Shown here: positions 16,890 to 25,424 of the stretch, one piece after another | Numbering within the stretch: position 1 is the first letter of the stretch | Layout of the letters: the number at the start of each line of letters is the position of its first letter | DNA from: Bacillus_BA songklensis | GTDB taxonomy: Bacteria; Bacillota; Bacilli; Bacillales; Bacillaceae_H | Assembly (NCBI RefSeq): GCF_042649685.1 | Contig: NZ_JBHRZT010000013.1 | Span: 1 to 43,567 of the forward strand | Reading direction: 5' to 3' | Length of the DNA stretch: 43,567 nt | The notes under the pieces: generated by a model | Seen by the model: the letters and a program-made list of their open reading frames with translations, nothing else | Database searches by the model: none | Told to the model about the DNA's origin: nothing | Position numbers and translations under genes: made by a program

Positions 16890-18335
16890 TTGGAAAGTAT
16901 ATTAAATGAATCAGTGAAAGAGAAGAATAAACAACGGGGAAATACATTGAAATGGTTTATCAAATGGAAGTTTATTACGGCAAGTATCCTCATTATTATT
17001 GCACTCCTACTTGCGGCAATCAGCTATTATCAGGCAAACCATTTCAATGCAAATGTCAAGATTAATGGAATAAAAGTTAATGGATTGACTGCTGAGGAGG
17101 CACTTGAAAAATTAAAAACCTCCGAATTAAGAAACGTAGTCTATGTCGGACAACAACAAATTTTAGATGGAAAAGATACGACGATGGAATTTACGGATAA
17201 AGATCTGTCAGGTGTCAAAAAACTATTAAGAAGCCAACGGACCTTTTTCCCCTCTTCAAAAGCAAAAAACTATTCCTTAATGCCAGGCAATCAGGATTCA
17301 TATCGAAGCCAAGTGATGAAAAAACAAATAGAAGAAAGACTCTCAGACATGAACAAGAGTTTAAAGGCACCTAAAGATGCGGCAGCTATTCTGGAAGATG
17401 GTAAGATTATCGTCTCGAAAAGTATTGATGGGAAACAGTATGATGTCGCCAGTCTATTAAAGAACTACGAAAAGCATGAATATACTAGTGAAATCCACCT
17501 AAGTCCTGTATTCATACAACCAATCAAAGAAGGCAGTCCGATTGTAAAGAATGAAGAGAAAAAGCTGCAGGAACTCCTTCAACGAACCGTTGATTATAAG
17601 GTACAGGATAAAGTTTATACGTTAAAAGCCAGTGAATTAATTAAAAATGCCACTGTGTCAAAAGATATGAAGGTTACGATTGACCCAGGCGATATTAAAA
17701 ATAGAATATCTGAAATTAATCGTTCTCAATCTACATTAAACAAATATCTCAAATTTAAGACCCATTCAGGTGCCGTCATTTCGGTAAAAGGCCAAGGATA
17801 TGGCTGGGCATTAGATGTGGAAAAAGAAACATCACAGATTCAGGCTGCTCTTGAAAAAGGAGAGAAATCGCTTTCTGCTTCTAATATTTACGGACATGGC
17901 TGGAAAAATGAGGGCTACGGTTACGAAACGACCACGAACAACGGCATTGGCGATACGTATGCTGAAGTGTCCATTGCAGAGCAGCGTATTTGGATTTACA
18001 AAAAGGGAAAATTAGTCGTCTCAACGAATGTCGTGACCGGCAAACATAGCACCGGCGAAGATACATCACCAGGTGTGTGGTATATCCTCTACAAACGCTC
18101 ATCGTCCACACTCAATGGCAGTAGAGTAGGTAGTGGGGAATATTCCGTTAAGGTCAATTATTGGGCTCCATTTACGAACAGTGGACAAGGCTTCCATGAT
18201 GCCAGCTGGAGGGCAAACTGGACAAGTAATGCCTATCTTAACGCAGGATCGGGCGGCTGCGTTAACATACCACCTAGTATGATGAAAAAAGTGTATGAGA
18301 ATCTCAGTACATACGAGCCTGTAGTCGTATATTAA
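16890..18335 (+). CDS. membrane-anchored L,D-transpeptidase (YkuD) with VanW-type binding domains
   Basis: Cell-wall cross-linking enzyme, 481 aa from the TTG at 16890, which follows GGGGGG at a good distance; a GTG at 16875 is possible. A cytoplasmic N-tail is followed by one transmembrane helix (about 30-53). Extracellular putative peptidoglycan-binding repeats (about 55-340) begin with the INGIKVNGLTAEEAL signature. The YkuD catalytic domain (about 355-481) has His436 in GFHDASWR and nucleophile Cys457 in GSGGCVNIP. It makes or remodels 3-3 or related cross-links. It is divergent from the NlpC/P60 hydrolase, with WalR-type repeats upstream, and followed by a strong terminator. Confidence 0.9.
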   Translation: MESILNESVKEKNKQRGNTLKWFIKWKFITASILIIIALLLAAISYYQANHFNANVKINGIKVNGLTAEEALEKLKTSELRNVVYVGQQQILDGKDTTMEFTDKDLSGVKKLLRSQRTFFPSSKAKNYSLMPGNQDSYRSQVMKKQIEERLSDMNKSLKAPKDAAAILEDGKIIVSKSIDGKQYDVASLLKNYEKHEYTSEIHLSPVFIQPIKEGSPIVKNEEKKLQELLQRTVDYKVQDKVYTLKASELIKNATVSKDMKVTIDPGDIKNRISEINRSQSTLNKYLKFKTHSGAVISVKGQGYGWALDVEKETSQIQAALEKGEKSLSASNIYGHGWKNEGYGYETTTNNGIGDTYAEVSIAEQRIWIYKKGKLVVSTNVVTGKHSTGEDTSPGVWYILYKRSSSTLNGSRVGSGEYSVKVNYWAPFTNSGQGFHDASWRANWTSNAYLNAGSGGCVNIPPSMMKKVYENLSTYEPVVVY

Positions 18336-18336
18336 G

Positions 18337-18371
18337 AAAAATCAGGAAATCTCCCGATTTCCTGATTTTTT
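18337..18371 (+). terminator. terminator after the L,D-transpeptidase gene
   Basis: AAAAATCAGGAAAT and ATTTCCTGATTTTT form a perfect stem with loop CTCCCG. It starts at the stop codon of the gene. Confidence 0.9.
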
Positions 18372-18456
18372 ATTGTAACTAACTGTAATACCCATGTAGC
18401 TTTGGAATAAAGTTTGATTAAAAACTTCTTACAAATCTGCATTCTATGGTAAACAA

Positions 18457-18500
18457 AAAGAATCCATTTTGAAAAAACGATTGATCAAAATGGATTCTTT
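18457..18500 (+). terminator. perfect 16-bp hairpin, terminator-like
   Basis: AAAGAATCCATTTTGA and TCAAAATGGATTCTTT are exact complements around a 12-base loop and are followed by CTTTG. There is no gene close upstream on the plus strand other than the already terminated transpeptidase gene, so this could serve a lost gene. The stretch 18501-18850 shows no convincing gene (a weak 82-aa frame overlaps the hairpin). Confidence 0.5.
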
Positions 18501-18850
18501 CTTTGCGATTGGGTGTTCAGTTTTTATAAAAAAGTTTAATCATTTTCTACCTATGTGTTCTACAATCGCGCCCTTTAATGGAACAAGTATCTTTCAATCT
18601 AACCCTTTTAATGCCCCCTGCTTTTTTCGAAAGATTCTTTTATATATTTTCCCAATTAACTTAACTGTTTCATTTACCCAATACGAATATAAATGTCTTT
18701 CCACTGGAAGTACATAATAATTTATTTAGAGATTCAATAATTCTTCATTCTTTTATCACAATTAAATTTTACAATAATTACTGTTGTGTATGTTATTATT
18801 CAACATTTTTTCACATTTTTTATCACGAAATGGCTTCTCTAAATAAAAGA

Positions 18851-18864
18851 AATACTATAGTATT
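18851..18864. promoter_or_regulatory. palindrome upstream of the YcnK-like gene, candidate operator
   Basis: AATACTATAGTATT is a perfect 14-bp palindrome 45 bp before the TTG start. Related half sites (TAGCGATAG, CTAGTGCTATTG) follow. Position suits autoregulation. Confidence 0.45.
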
Positions 18865-18909
18865 AGCGATAGAAAAAATGATTCTAGTGCTATTGAGAGG
18901 TGGGAAAAG

Positions 18910-19479
18910 TTGTTACCAGTTGAACGACAACAACAAATTTTAACATGGTTAGAACAAGAAGGAACATTGCGTGTTTCAGATATTAGTAAAAGATTAAAGG
19001 TCTCAGAAATGACAGTTTACCGAGATTTAAAACCATTAATCGAAGAGCAGAAAGTATTTAAAACATCTAATGGTATTACTCTTACTGCTCAAAACTATAT
19101 TTCTTCTAATCGTTGTTCCTATTGCTATAAGGATTCAAATACGAGACTGTCTGTTCAATTGATTAAAAAGAATCAACAAGTAGAACATGCATGTTGTTCT
19201 CATTGTGGTCTACTTCGATTTCAGTCTATAGAAGATACCGTTTCACAAATTATTTGTCGTGATTTTTTGAGAGATACAACAATAAGTGCTAAAACAGCGA
19301 CATTTCTACTATATGCAGATATTGACTTAAATTGTTGCCAACCACAAGTTATTGCATTTGAATCTCTTAAACAAGCTAAGCAATTTCAATTAGGATTCGG
19401 TGGTAAAATACATAGTTTTAAAGAAGCGATTCAAGCTATAAAGATTGAAATGCTTAACTCGGAGTGTTGTCATTCGTAA
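18910..19479 (+). CDS. YcnK-like copper-responsive regulator (DeoR HTH + NosL-like domain)
   Basis: 189-aa transcription factor starting at TTG 18910 (GAGAGGTGGG upstream). Residues 1-58 form a DeoR-type winged helix (RQQQILTWLEQEG, VSEMTVYRDLKPL). The C-terminal part is rich in Cys: CSYC near 72, CCSHCG near 98, single Cys residues further on and a terminal CCHS. This fits the NosL-like metal domain of B. subtilis YcnK, a copper-status repressor of the same length that controls ycnJ copper uptake. The next gene encodes a PepSY membrane protein with a His/Met-rich loop. I infer copper sensing from architecture and context. Confidence 0.75.
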   Translation: MLPVERQQQILTWLEQEGTLRVSDISKRLKVSEMTVYRDLKPLIEEQKVFKTSNGITLTAQNYISSNRCSYCYKDSNTRLSVQLIKKNQQVEHACCSHCGLLRFQSIEDTVSQIICRDFLRDTTISAKTATFLLYADIDLNCCQPQVIAFESLKQAKQFQLGFGGKIHSFKEAIQAIKIEMLNSECCHS

Positions 19480-19564
19480 AAAAAGAAATTAAAAATATGG
19501 ATCTTCAGGACTTACAAAAATCTAAAAAAATGAACTACGATATTACTCATAATGGAGGTTTCTA

Positions 19565-20932
19565 ATGAAAAAAAGCAATTATAATCGTTTTTGGCGATGG
19601 CATTTCTATGCAGCATTTTTTATTACACCACTACTAATCACATTAACATTAAGTGGTATTGGATATTTATTTTATACAAATGTAGAAAATAATGCTTATC
19701 ATCATTTATTCTTTGGAAAAAGCGGAAAAAAAGAACAATTAACTATAGATGAAGGCATTGAGAAAGCAGTAGAGCAATACAAAGACTATTCAGTCTCAAA
19801 GGTTATTGTATTAGATAAGCCGTATAATACACGCTTAACTATGACAAATAAAGATGGCGATCAAAAGTATGTATTTTTAGATGATAATTATCAAATAGTC
19901 GGTAGTCAAAATGCAAAGTATACATTTTCAAATGTAATGAGAAACATTCATAGTTCACTTTTTGTTGGTGGAACTGTTGTAAACTACTTAGTTGAATTAG
20001 CTGCATGTTGGGCAATCTTCTTAATGTTTTCTGGTATTTACATGACATTTAAGGGAGGGGCATTAAAGAAGAAACAGAATCCAACAAAGCGACAAAAAAA
20101 TAAAAAATGGCATGCATTAGTGGGAACCGTTATTACAATTCCAATGATTATTATTATTTTTACCGGATTACCATGGTCTGCATTTATGGGCAATTTTATT
20201 TACTCAGCAGCTCAAGAGCATCCTTCTATTGGAATTCCAACATTACAACAACAGCCGCCAACTTCAGATATGAGTGAGATTCCATGGGCTACACGTAAAA
20301 ATGAGGCACCAACATCCAGTCAATCTCATAAACATCATGGAGATATGGCTAATATGCCAGAAATGTCAAATAACAGCAGTAAGTTAAGTGTCCAACAATT
20401 AATGAATAAGGTTGAGAAAGCGCATATTACAAAACCATATTCAATTATTTCCCCAACAACTAAAGACGGTGTGTATACAGTATCTAAAGGTAGTAATACT
20501 GGTGTAACAGGCTTAGATGTTAGCCCCTATGATGAAATAACAACCTATTTTGATCAGTATAGCGGAAAATTGATTTCGAAAGTGGGCTACGACGAATATG
20601 GTATACTAGCAAAATGGTTTACATGGGGTATTCCATTGCATGAAGGTCATTTATTTGGTTGGCCAAATAAATTAATTAACTTAGCTGTTTGTCTATCTTT
20701 TCTATTCGTCATTTTTTGGGGATTTAAGACATGGCTATCTCGTAAAAAAGAGAGTTCATTATCAGCTCCGCCAAAAATATCAAGTGGTATTTCGATTAGC
20801 TTCATTGTATTCATGGTGATATTAGGGGTGATTATGCCACTATTTGGGCTTTCTCTAATTTTGGTAGCTATTATTGAAGGTATTATTTATTTCATTAATA
20901 AAGGTAATAATAATGTGACCATTGCTAATTAA
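19565..20932 (+). CDS. PepSY-associated transmembrane protein with His/Met-rich loop
   Basis: 455-aa membrane protein of the PepSY_TM family (PiuB-like), start ATG 19565 with GGAGG. Transmembrane helices lie near residues 16-38, 130-155, 180-205, 370-390 and 415-445. The large outside loop contains a metal-ligand stretch SHKHHGDMANMPEMSN around 257-272. PepSY_TM proteins are linked to iron or copper reduction and uptake. With a YcnK-type regulator upstream, copper handling is the best guess. It ends before a good terminator at 21051-21080. Confidence 0.8.
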   Translation: MKKSNYNRFWRWHFYAAFFITPLLITLTLSGIGYLFYTNVENNAYHHLFFGKSGKKEQLTIDEGIEKAVEQYKDYSVSKVIVLDKPYNTRLTMTNKDGDQKYVFLDDNYQIVGSQNAKYTFSNVMRNIHSSLFVGGTVVNYLVELAACWAIFLMFSGIYMTFKGGALKKKQNPTKRQKNKKWHALVGTVITIPMIIIIFTGLPWSAFMGNFIYSAAQEHPSIGIPTLQQQPPTSDMSEIPWATRKNEAPTSSQSHKHHGDMANMPEMSNNSSKLSVQQLMNKVEKAHITKPYSIISPTTKDGVYTVSKGSNTGVTGLDVSPYDEITTYFDQYSGKLISKVGYDEYGILAKWFTWGIPLHEGHLFGWPNKLINLAVCLSFLFVIFWGFKTWLSRKKESSLSAPPKISSGISISFIVFMVILGVIMPLFGLSLILVAIIEGIIYFINKGNNNVTIAN

Positions 20933-21050
20933 TGATTCTAAGAAAAGAATATTACTCTATTTTAGAATGAACATGTTTTGATAGATGCATAAAGGTTCTC
21001 TCTATATCCTTCCCTTAAAAGGTCTAGTCAAAGCATAGTTTGATTTTATA

Positions 21051-21080
21051 GAAAAAGACAGGCAAACTCCTGTCTTTTTC
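21051..21080 (+). terminator. terminator after the PepSY gene
   Basis: GAAAAAGACAGG pairs with CCTGTCTTTTTC around a 6-base loop; works in either direction. Confidence 0.85.
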
Positions 21081-21330
21081 TTCGTTTAAAACATAATGAC
21101 GTGTATTCAAATACAGATTCAATTTCCATTATGATTATAATTTGATATAAACACCTCATACTATTAAAATTAATTGTCGGAAAGGTAATTTCACGCATTT
21201 ACAGACTGTATCATACTAAAGTTTATCGAGCACTCTTTATCTAGTACAACTTCAATTTTCTGCTTTACCACTATTTTTGGTACGGTCACCACCACTAATC
21301 TTAAACTGCACGTTAGAATAACCCTTATTC

Positions 21331-21450
21331 AATTATCTGGACCGATACATAAAGAACGAGCACAATTCTTGTTACAGAATTGCGCCCGATTGTTGAAGAT
21401 CGTTATTAAAGTAAAGCACCCGTTCGTTTAAGTACATTTCTTCACAATCT
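21331..21450. repeat. dispersed palindromic intergenic repeat, copy A
   Basis: Contains GCGCCCGATTGTTGAAGATC (21382-21401) running on through GTTATTAAAGTAAAGC, then GTTTAAGTACATTTCTTCAC AATCT to 21450. A small hairpin CAATTCT/AGAATTG precedes it. The same blocks recur at 25973-26160, 39983-40112 and 41664-41770. The rest of 20933-21599 shows no gene. Confidence 0.75.
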
Positions 21451-21599
21451 GACCATTATGCTAGATAATTTAAAGTGAAAAAATTACTTTGATTAATCTA
21501 TATAGTGGTACATCTTCTACTTGTTTCCACAGATATATTTAATGCATCACCAGAGGCTATATGTTGATTTCAAGCCATGTAAACAGAATTCTTAATAGC

Positions 21600-22580
21600 T
21601 TATTTTATTTTTGCTACAATTTTACCCTTAACATGTCGTTCTGAAAGACGGGATAAGGCATCTGGAACCTCCTCAAGGCTTATTATTTCTTTTAACATAG
21701 AAGAAATTTTCCCTTCATCCACTAGCTTAAGCATTTCATCTCCCATTACCCCTAGGTCTTGTTGAGCCTTATGACTACTGGATTGGTGTGCTGCACCGAG
21801 GGCAATTTCATGATACGAAACCGATTTTGTAAAAGGCTTTATTTTTGTGAAATCAGGTGCACCTGAAATAAAAACGATGTGTCCCAAAAAGGCTAGGGTA
21901 TCTAATGAATCCGTTGCACTTTGTCTGCTTACTGCATCTACCACTGCATCGACACCGCGTCCATTCGTAATCTCCATCACTCTTGCGGTCACATCTTCTT
22001 CATGGTAATCAATGACATAATCTGCACCAAGTGATTTTACATATTCATGGTTATGACTGGATGCAGTGGAAATCACCTTTTTGCCTGCATGTTTGGCTAA
22101 TTGAACACCAAATCCTCCTACTCCGCCAGCACCTCCGTGTATTAAAATGGTTTCAATTTGTTCCATTGGGAGTTTACGGAATAACGACTGGTATGCCGTG
22201 TACCCAGCTGTCGGCAAAGCAGCCGCATCCTCAAACGTTACTTCATCTGGAATTCGAGAAACAGTATGGGCGGTGGTTACAGTATATTCTGCATAGCCAC
22301 CTTTCTTTGTAAGGTCTCCATGATAGACTACTCGATCTCCTTTTTTCCACTCAGTGACCCCTTCACCAAGCTCTGCCACTATACCTGCTACGTCTAAACC
22401 AAGAATATGAGGATAGGACCAATTCGGATTGCCCCCAGTAGCTGTTTTATAGTCAACAGGATTTAACCCAACCGCATATACCTCAACTAATATCTCTCCA
22501 GGACCGGCCTTTGGTGTTTCCACTTCTTCTACCTTCATCTCTTTCCATTGACCTTTTTTACGTAATAGCAATGCTTTCAT
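21600..22580 (-). CDS. zinc-independent MDR-family oxidoreductase (quinone reductase-like)
   Basis: 326-aa medium-chain dehydrogenase/reductase of the NADPH:quinone oxidoreductase branch. The N-terminal GroES-like domain (about 1-120) contains GLNPVDYKTATG and HILGLDVAG. The Rossmann part has AAALPTAGYTAYQ and the nucleotide loop HGGAGGVGGFGVQLAK. No structural or catalytic zinc-ligand set is seen. It is divergent from a MarR gene and a set of other reductases and may detoxify quinones or reactive carbonyls. A 17-bp palindrome lies in its own promoter region. Confidence 0.85.
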   Translation of the reverse strand: MKALLLRKKGQWKEMKVEEVETPKAGPGEILVEVYAVGLNPVDYKTATGGNPNWSYPHILGLDVAGIVAELGEGVTEWKKGDRVVYHGDLTKKGGYAEYTVTTAHTVSRIPDEVTFEDAAALPTAGYTAYQSLFRKLPMEQIETILIHGGAGGVGGFGVQLAKHAGKKVISTASSHNHEYVKSLGADYVIDYHEEDVTARVMEITNGRGVDAVVDAVSRQSATDSLDTLAFLGHIVFISGAPDFTKIKPFTKSVSYHEIALGAAHQSSSHKAQQDLGVMGDEMLKLVDEGKISSMLKEIISLEEVPDALSRLSERHVKGKIVAKIK

Positions 22581-22622
22581 TTATCTCACCCTTTTATGTA
22601 CTCTTAATAAGTTTTGAAACAA

Positions 22623-22639
22623 AGTATATATTATATACT
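22623..22639. promoter_or_regulatory. palindrome upstream of the MDR oxidoreductase gene
   Basis: AGTATATA-T-TATATACT, perfect arms, 43 bp before the start. It differs from the three MarR-type palindromes nearby, so a different regulator is likely. Confidence 0.5.
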
Positions 22640-22695
22640 GTTCAGGATGAAAACAAGAAATATGATTTAGTTGACCTTAACGTTATTTCGTGTTA

Positions 22696-22711
22696 ATTTG
22701 TATATGCAAAT
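22696..22711. promoter_or_regulatory. MarR-type operator, copy 1
   Basis: ATTTGTATATGCAAAT, 16-bp near-palindrome, 20 bp before the MarR gene start. The same motif recurs at 23185-23200 and 23883-23898. Confidence 0.7.
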
Positions 22712-22730
22712 GAAGAAAAGGATTGATTAC

Positions 22731-23168
22731 ATGAATAATGAAGAAGAACAAGTATTAATACATTGTCTTTACTTTACAGCCAGCCGGTTTGCTCGTAACA
22801 TTACAAAATTAGCTGAAAAAACATTTGATTTTGGTGACGTTGCTCCTTCATATCTTTACATGATTATGATTGTAAAGTTTCATCCAGAAATCACACAGAA
22901 AGAATTATGCCACAAGTTATCTATTGCGCCTTCCACAAGTACGAGGTTTATTGATAAACTTGAAAAATTAAAACTAGTCACCAAAAAAATGGATGGAAAG
23001 CAGACGCTGATTTCTTTAACGGATGAAGGAGAAAAAGTGTATCACCAGTTTCGGGTTTCTTTAAAAGAATTGTTTACCAGTTATTCCAAAGTCTTAGGAC
23101 GCGAATTCAGTAAAGATTTAAGTAAAATGCTTCACGAAGCGAGCAATAAGTTAGAGAGAGAGCTGTAA
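22731..23168 (+). CDS. MarR-family transcriptional regulator
   Basis: 145-aa winged-helix protein from the ATG at 22731 (AAAGGA upstream; the frame to 22671 would cover the operator). The HTH region around 55-110 contains TQKELCHKLSIAPSTSTRFIDKLEKLKLV and the wing ISLTDEGEKVY. Three matching palindromes lie before it and before the two genes that follow, so it probably represses itself and both oxidoreductases. Only one Cys is seen in its HTH (KELCHKL), a possible but unproven redox sensor. Confidence 0.85.
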   Translation: MNNEEEQVLIHCLYFTASRFARNITKLAEKTFDFGDVAPSYLYMIMIVKFHPEITQKELCHKLSIAPSTSTRFIDKLEKLKLVTKKMDGKQTLISLTDEGEKVYHQFRVSLKELFTSYSKVLGREFSKDLSKMLHEASNKLEREL

Positions 23169-23184
23169 TTTTTTTTACCCCTTC

Positions 23185-23200
23185 ATTTGCATATACAAAT
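23185..23200. promoter_or_regulatory. MarR-type operator, copy 2
   Basis: ATTTGCATATACAAAT, 16 bp, 18 bp before the SDR start; it is the reverse complement of copy 1. Confidence 0.7.
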
Positions 23201-23218
23201 ATATTGGGAGGCTTAATT

Positions 23219-23866
23219 ATGGCAGAAAAGATATTACTAATTGTTGGTGCTGGTCCAGGGATTAGTTTAAATACAGCAAGGAAATTTGGAAAAGAAGGCT
23301 TTAAAGTTGCCCTGATTTCCCGCAGTATGGAGTCATTACAGAAATATGAAAATGAACTTAAAAATGATGGGATTGTAGCAAAAGGATTTCCAGGGGATGT
23401 CTCTTCGGTAGAATCTTTAAAAACAGCCATTGATAAGGTAATTAAAACTTATGGAAAAATTGATGTACTTTTATACAATGCTGCTTCAGGAAGACCAGGC
23501 AAACCAACAACATTAAGCGTTGATCAATTAGTGGAAGATTTTAAAATCAGTGTAGCTGGAGCTCTTACTAGTGTTAAAGAAGTGATTCCCTATATGCAAA
23601 ATGGAACCATTTTGTTAACAGGCGGCGGATTAGCTCTTAACCCATATGCTGACTATTCTTCATTAGCGATTGGAAAAGCAGGTATTCGTAATTTAGCATA
23701 TAGCTTGAATCAAGAACTTAGCCCTAAAGGGATTTATGTTGGAACTTTAACTATCAAAGGTTTTGTTAAAGAAGGAACTTACTTCTCATCTGAAAATATT
23801 GCTGAAACCTTCTATCATATGTATGAAAACCGAGAAGGTGTAGAAGTTACTTTTGAAGAAAAGTAA
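23219..23866 (+). CDS. atypical short-chain dehydrogenase/reductase
   Basis: 215-aa SDR fold protein, ATG 23219 with GGGAGG. It has a glycine-rich loop GAGPGISLNTARKFG (about 9-23), NAAS in place of NNAG, and a GKAG segment where the catalytic YxxxK should be. The residue four before the Lys is Leu (SSLAIGK), so the usual Tyr is missing; the nearest Tyr is seven residues before. It may be a reductase using another residue, or a non-catalytic NAD(P)-binding protein. Controlled by the MarR box just upstream. Confidence 0.8.
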   Translation: MAEKILLIVGAGPGISLNTARKFGKEGFKVALISRSMESLQKYENELKNDGIVAKGFPGDVSSVESLKTAIDKVIKTYGKIDVLLYNAASGRPGKPTTLSVDQLVEDFKISVAGALTSVKEVIPYMQNGTILLTGGGLALNPYADYSSLAIGKAGIRNLAYSLNQELSPKGIYVGTLTIKGFVKEGTYFSSENIAETFYHMYENREGVEVTFEEK

Positions 23867-23882
23867 AAATTTTTAATACAAC

Positions 23883-23898
23883 ATTTGTATATACAAAT
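23883..23898. promoter_or_regulatory. MarR-type operator, copy 3
   Basis: ATTTGTATATACAAAT, a perfect 16-bp palindrome, 17 bp before the flavodoxin-fold reductase start. Confidence 0.75.
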
Positions 23899-23915
23899 AT
23901 AAAAGGAGCTTAATC

Positions 23916-24443
23916 ATGAAAAAAACTTTAGTTATTGTTGCACATCCCAATTTAACCACTTCAGTCATCAACAAGACATGGAAAGATCGACTAATTCAAG
24001 AAACCGATATTACTGTTCATGATTTATATGCCAAATATCCAAACGGTAATATTGATGTTGCCTATGAACAACAATTGCTTCTTGAACACGAACGGATTGT
24101 TTTTCAATTCCCATTCTACTGGTACAGCAGTCCTTCTTTATTAAAGGAGTGGCAGGATGTTGTTCTTACTTACGGTTGGGCATATGGGTCTGAAGGAACA
24201 AAATTGCGTGGAAAAGAGTTTATGTTAGCCATTTCAACAGGCGGACCTGAGGCAGCATATCAAGCTGGTGGATACAATCTTTTCAGCATGAGCGAATTAA
24301 CCAAACCATTCCAAGCAACATCTAACTTGACCGGTATGCGGTTCTTGCCCACTTTTACAAAGCAGGGAGTACGTTTCTTAACGGACGAACAAGTTCGCGA
24401 AAGTGCTGAAGAGCTGGTACGTCACCTGAAACTTAACTATTAG
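23916..24443 (+). CDS. NAD(P)H oxidoreductase, YwrO/KefF/NQO1 type
   Basis: 175-aa flavodoxin-2 family FMN-dependent quinone or nitro reductase, ATG 23916 with AAAAGGAG. Typical features: VIVAHPNLTTSVINKTW (FMN phosphate loop), VFQFPFYWYSSPSLLKEW and STGGPEAAYQAGGYN. Size equals B. subtilis YwrO. Part of the MarR-controlled group; a role against quinones or electrophiles is likely. Confidence 0.9.
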   Translation: MKKTLVIVAHPNLTTSVINKTWKDRLIQETDITVHDLYAKYPNGNIDVAYEQQLLLEHERIVFQFPFYWYSSPSLLKEWQDVVLTYGWAYGSEGTKLRGKEFMLAISTGGPEAAYQAGGYNLFSMSELTKPFQATSNLTGMRFLPTFTKQGVRFLTDEQVRESAEELVRHLKLNY

Positions 24444-24620
24444 GAGAATAGAGTCCTTGTTGAAGAGTATTTTGCAACTCACCAACAAAGGGTCCCAAAA
24501 TGGAGGAAACAATATCAAAAACATCAGCAGTTTTGATTGCTGAAATTGCTACCATAAGGTCGATGTCAAAACATAAGTATAAAGGATTTTTGCGTTTTCC
24601 CTAAAAAGTTTAAAAAAACC

Positions 24621-24651
24621 TTGACCTCAACTTAGGTTGAGGTTGTATCTT
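24621..24651 (+). promoter_or_regulatory. MerR-type promoter with 19-bp spacer and inverted repeat
   Basis: -35 TTGACC (24621-24626), -10 TATCTT (24646-24651), spacer 19 bp as usual for MerR-activated promoters. The spacer carries the near-perfect inverted repeat ACCTCAACTTAGGTTGAGGT (24624-24643). It drives the SDR-MerR pair downstream. Confidence 0.8.
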
Positions 24652-24691
24652 TTTATTTGTATCTAATCAAAATAAACATTGGAGGAAATAA

Positions 24692-25405
24692 ATGATGACA
24701 AAATTCGCTTTTGTAACAGGTGCTAATAAAGGTATTGGGTATGAAATTGTCCGTCAATTAGCAGAAAAAAATTATCACGTATTTTTGGGTGCTCGCAATG
24801 CAGAATTAGGGCAGAAAGCTGTACAATCTTTAGGCTTTTCGAATATTTCGTTTGTTCAAGTCGATATTTCGGACACACAATCCATTCAAAACTCAAAAAA
24901 TAAGATCCTTGAAGTTACAGACCACTTAGATTTGTTAATAAACAACGCAGGGATTGCACTAGATTTCAATATTTTACCTACTGAATTAAAGTTAGAAACG
25001 CTGCGTGAAGAATTTGATGTTAACTTCTTTGGAACATTTCAAATGATCCAAACCTTTTTACCACTAGTAAAAAAATCTCAGAGTGGAAAAATAGTAAACG
25101 TCACAACCGATATGGCTTCGCAAACCATGTTTGACAATGGTGAAGTTCATCCACTAAATATACTAGGCTATAATTCATCAAAAACCGCTGTAAATTCTTT
25201 AACACTAGCCTTTGGTAAAGAATTTGGCACAAACGGTCCTGAAATTTTAGGTGTGACACCTGGTTTTACTACTACTGACCTTAATGGAAATGCTCCAGGG
25301 GGAAAAACAACTGCGGAAGGTGCACAAATAATTGTTAAATACGCCTTAAGCGAAAAAAATTATAATGGTAAAATTCTTGATAAAAATGGGATTATTCCAT
25401 GGTAA
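24692..25405 (+). CDS. classical short-chain dehydrogenase/reductase
   Basis: 237 aa, ATG 24692 or 24695 with GGAGG. TGANKGIG cofactor loop (residues 9-16), NNAG, and the catalytic YNSSK. Resembles plant- and bacteria-type carbonyl reductases. It is the first gene of an operon with a MerR regulator 19 bp after it and under the MerR-type promoter at 24621. A role in aldehyde or carbonyl stress is plausible by analogy with AdhR-type systems but not shown. Confidence 0.88.
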   Translation: MMTKFAFVTGANKGIGYEIVRQLAEKNYHVFLGARNAELGQKAVQSLGFSNISFVQVDISDTQSIQNSKNKILEVTDHLDLLINNAGIALDFNILPTELKLETLREEFDVNFFGTFQMIQTFLPLVKKSQSGKIVNVTTDMASQTMFDNGEVHPLNILGYNSSKTAVNSLTLAFGKEFGTNGPEILGVTPGFTTTDLNGNAPGGKTTAEGAQIIVKYALSEKNYNGKILDKNGIIPW

Positions 25406-25424
25406 ACACTATAGGTGAAATACT

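Noticed and set aside
10718..18335. Prophage or complete integrative element around the tyrosine recombinase
   Set aside because: No structural, replication or conjugation genes and no attachment-site repeats could be seen.
18469..18717. 82-aa plus-strand frame
   Set aside because: It starts inside a perfect terminator-like hairpin, has no ribosome site, and has Cys/Phe-rich composition without a family pattern.
24444..24600. Open stretch after the YwrO-like gene reading LVEEYFATHQQRVPKW and on
   Set aside because: No start codon or ribosome site and no recognisable family; perhaps decayed sequence, not enough to call.
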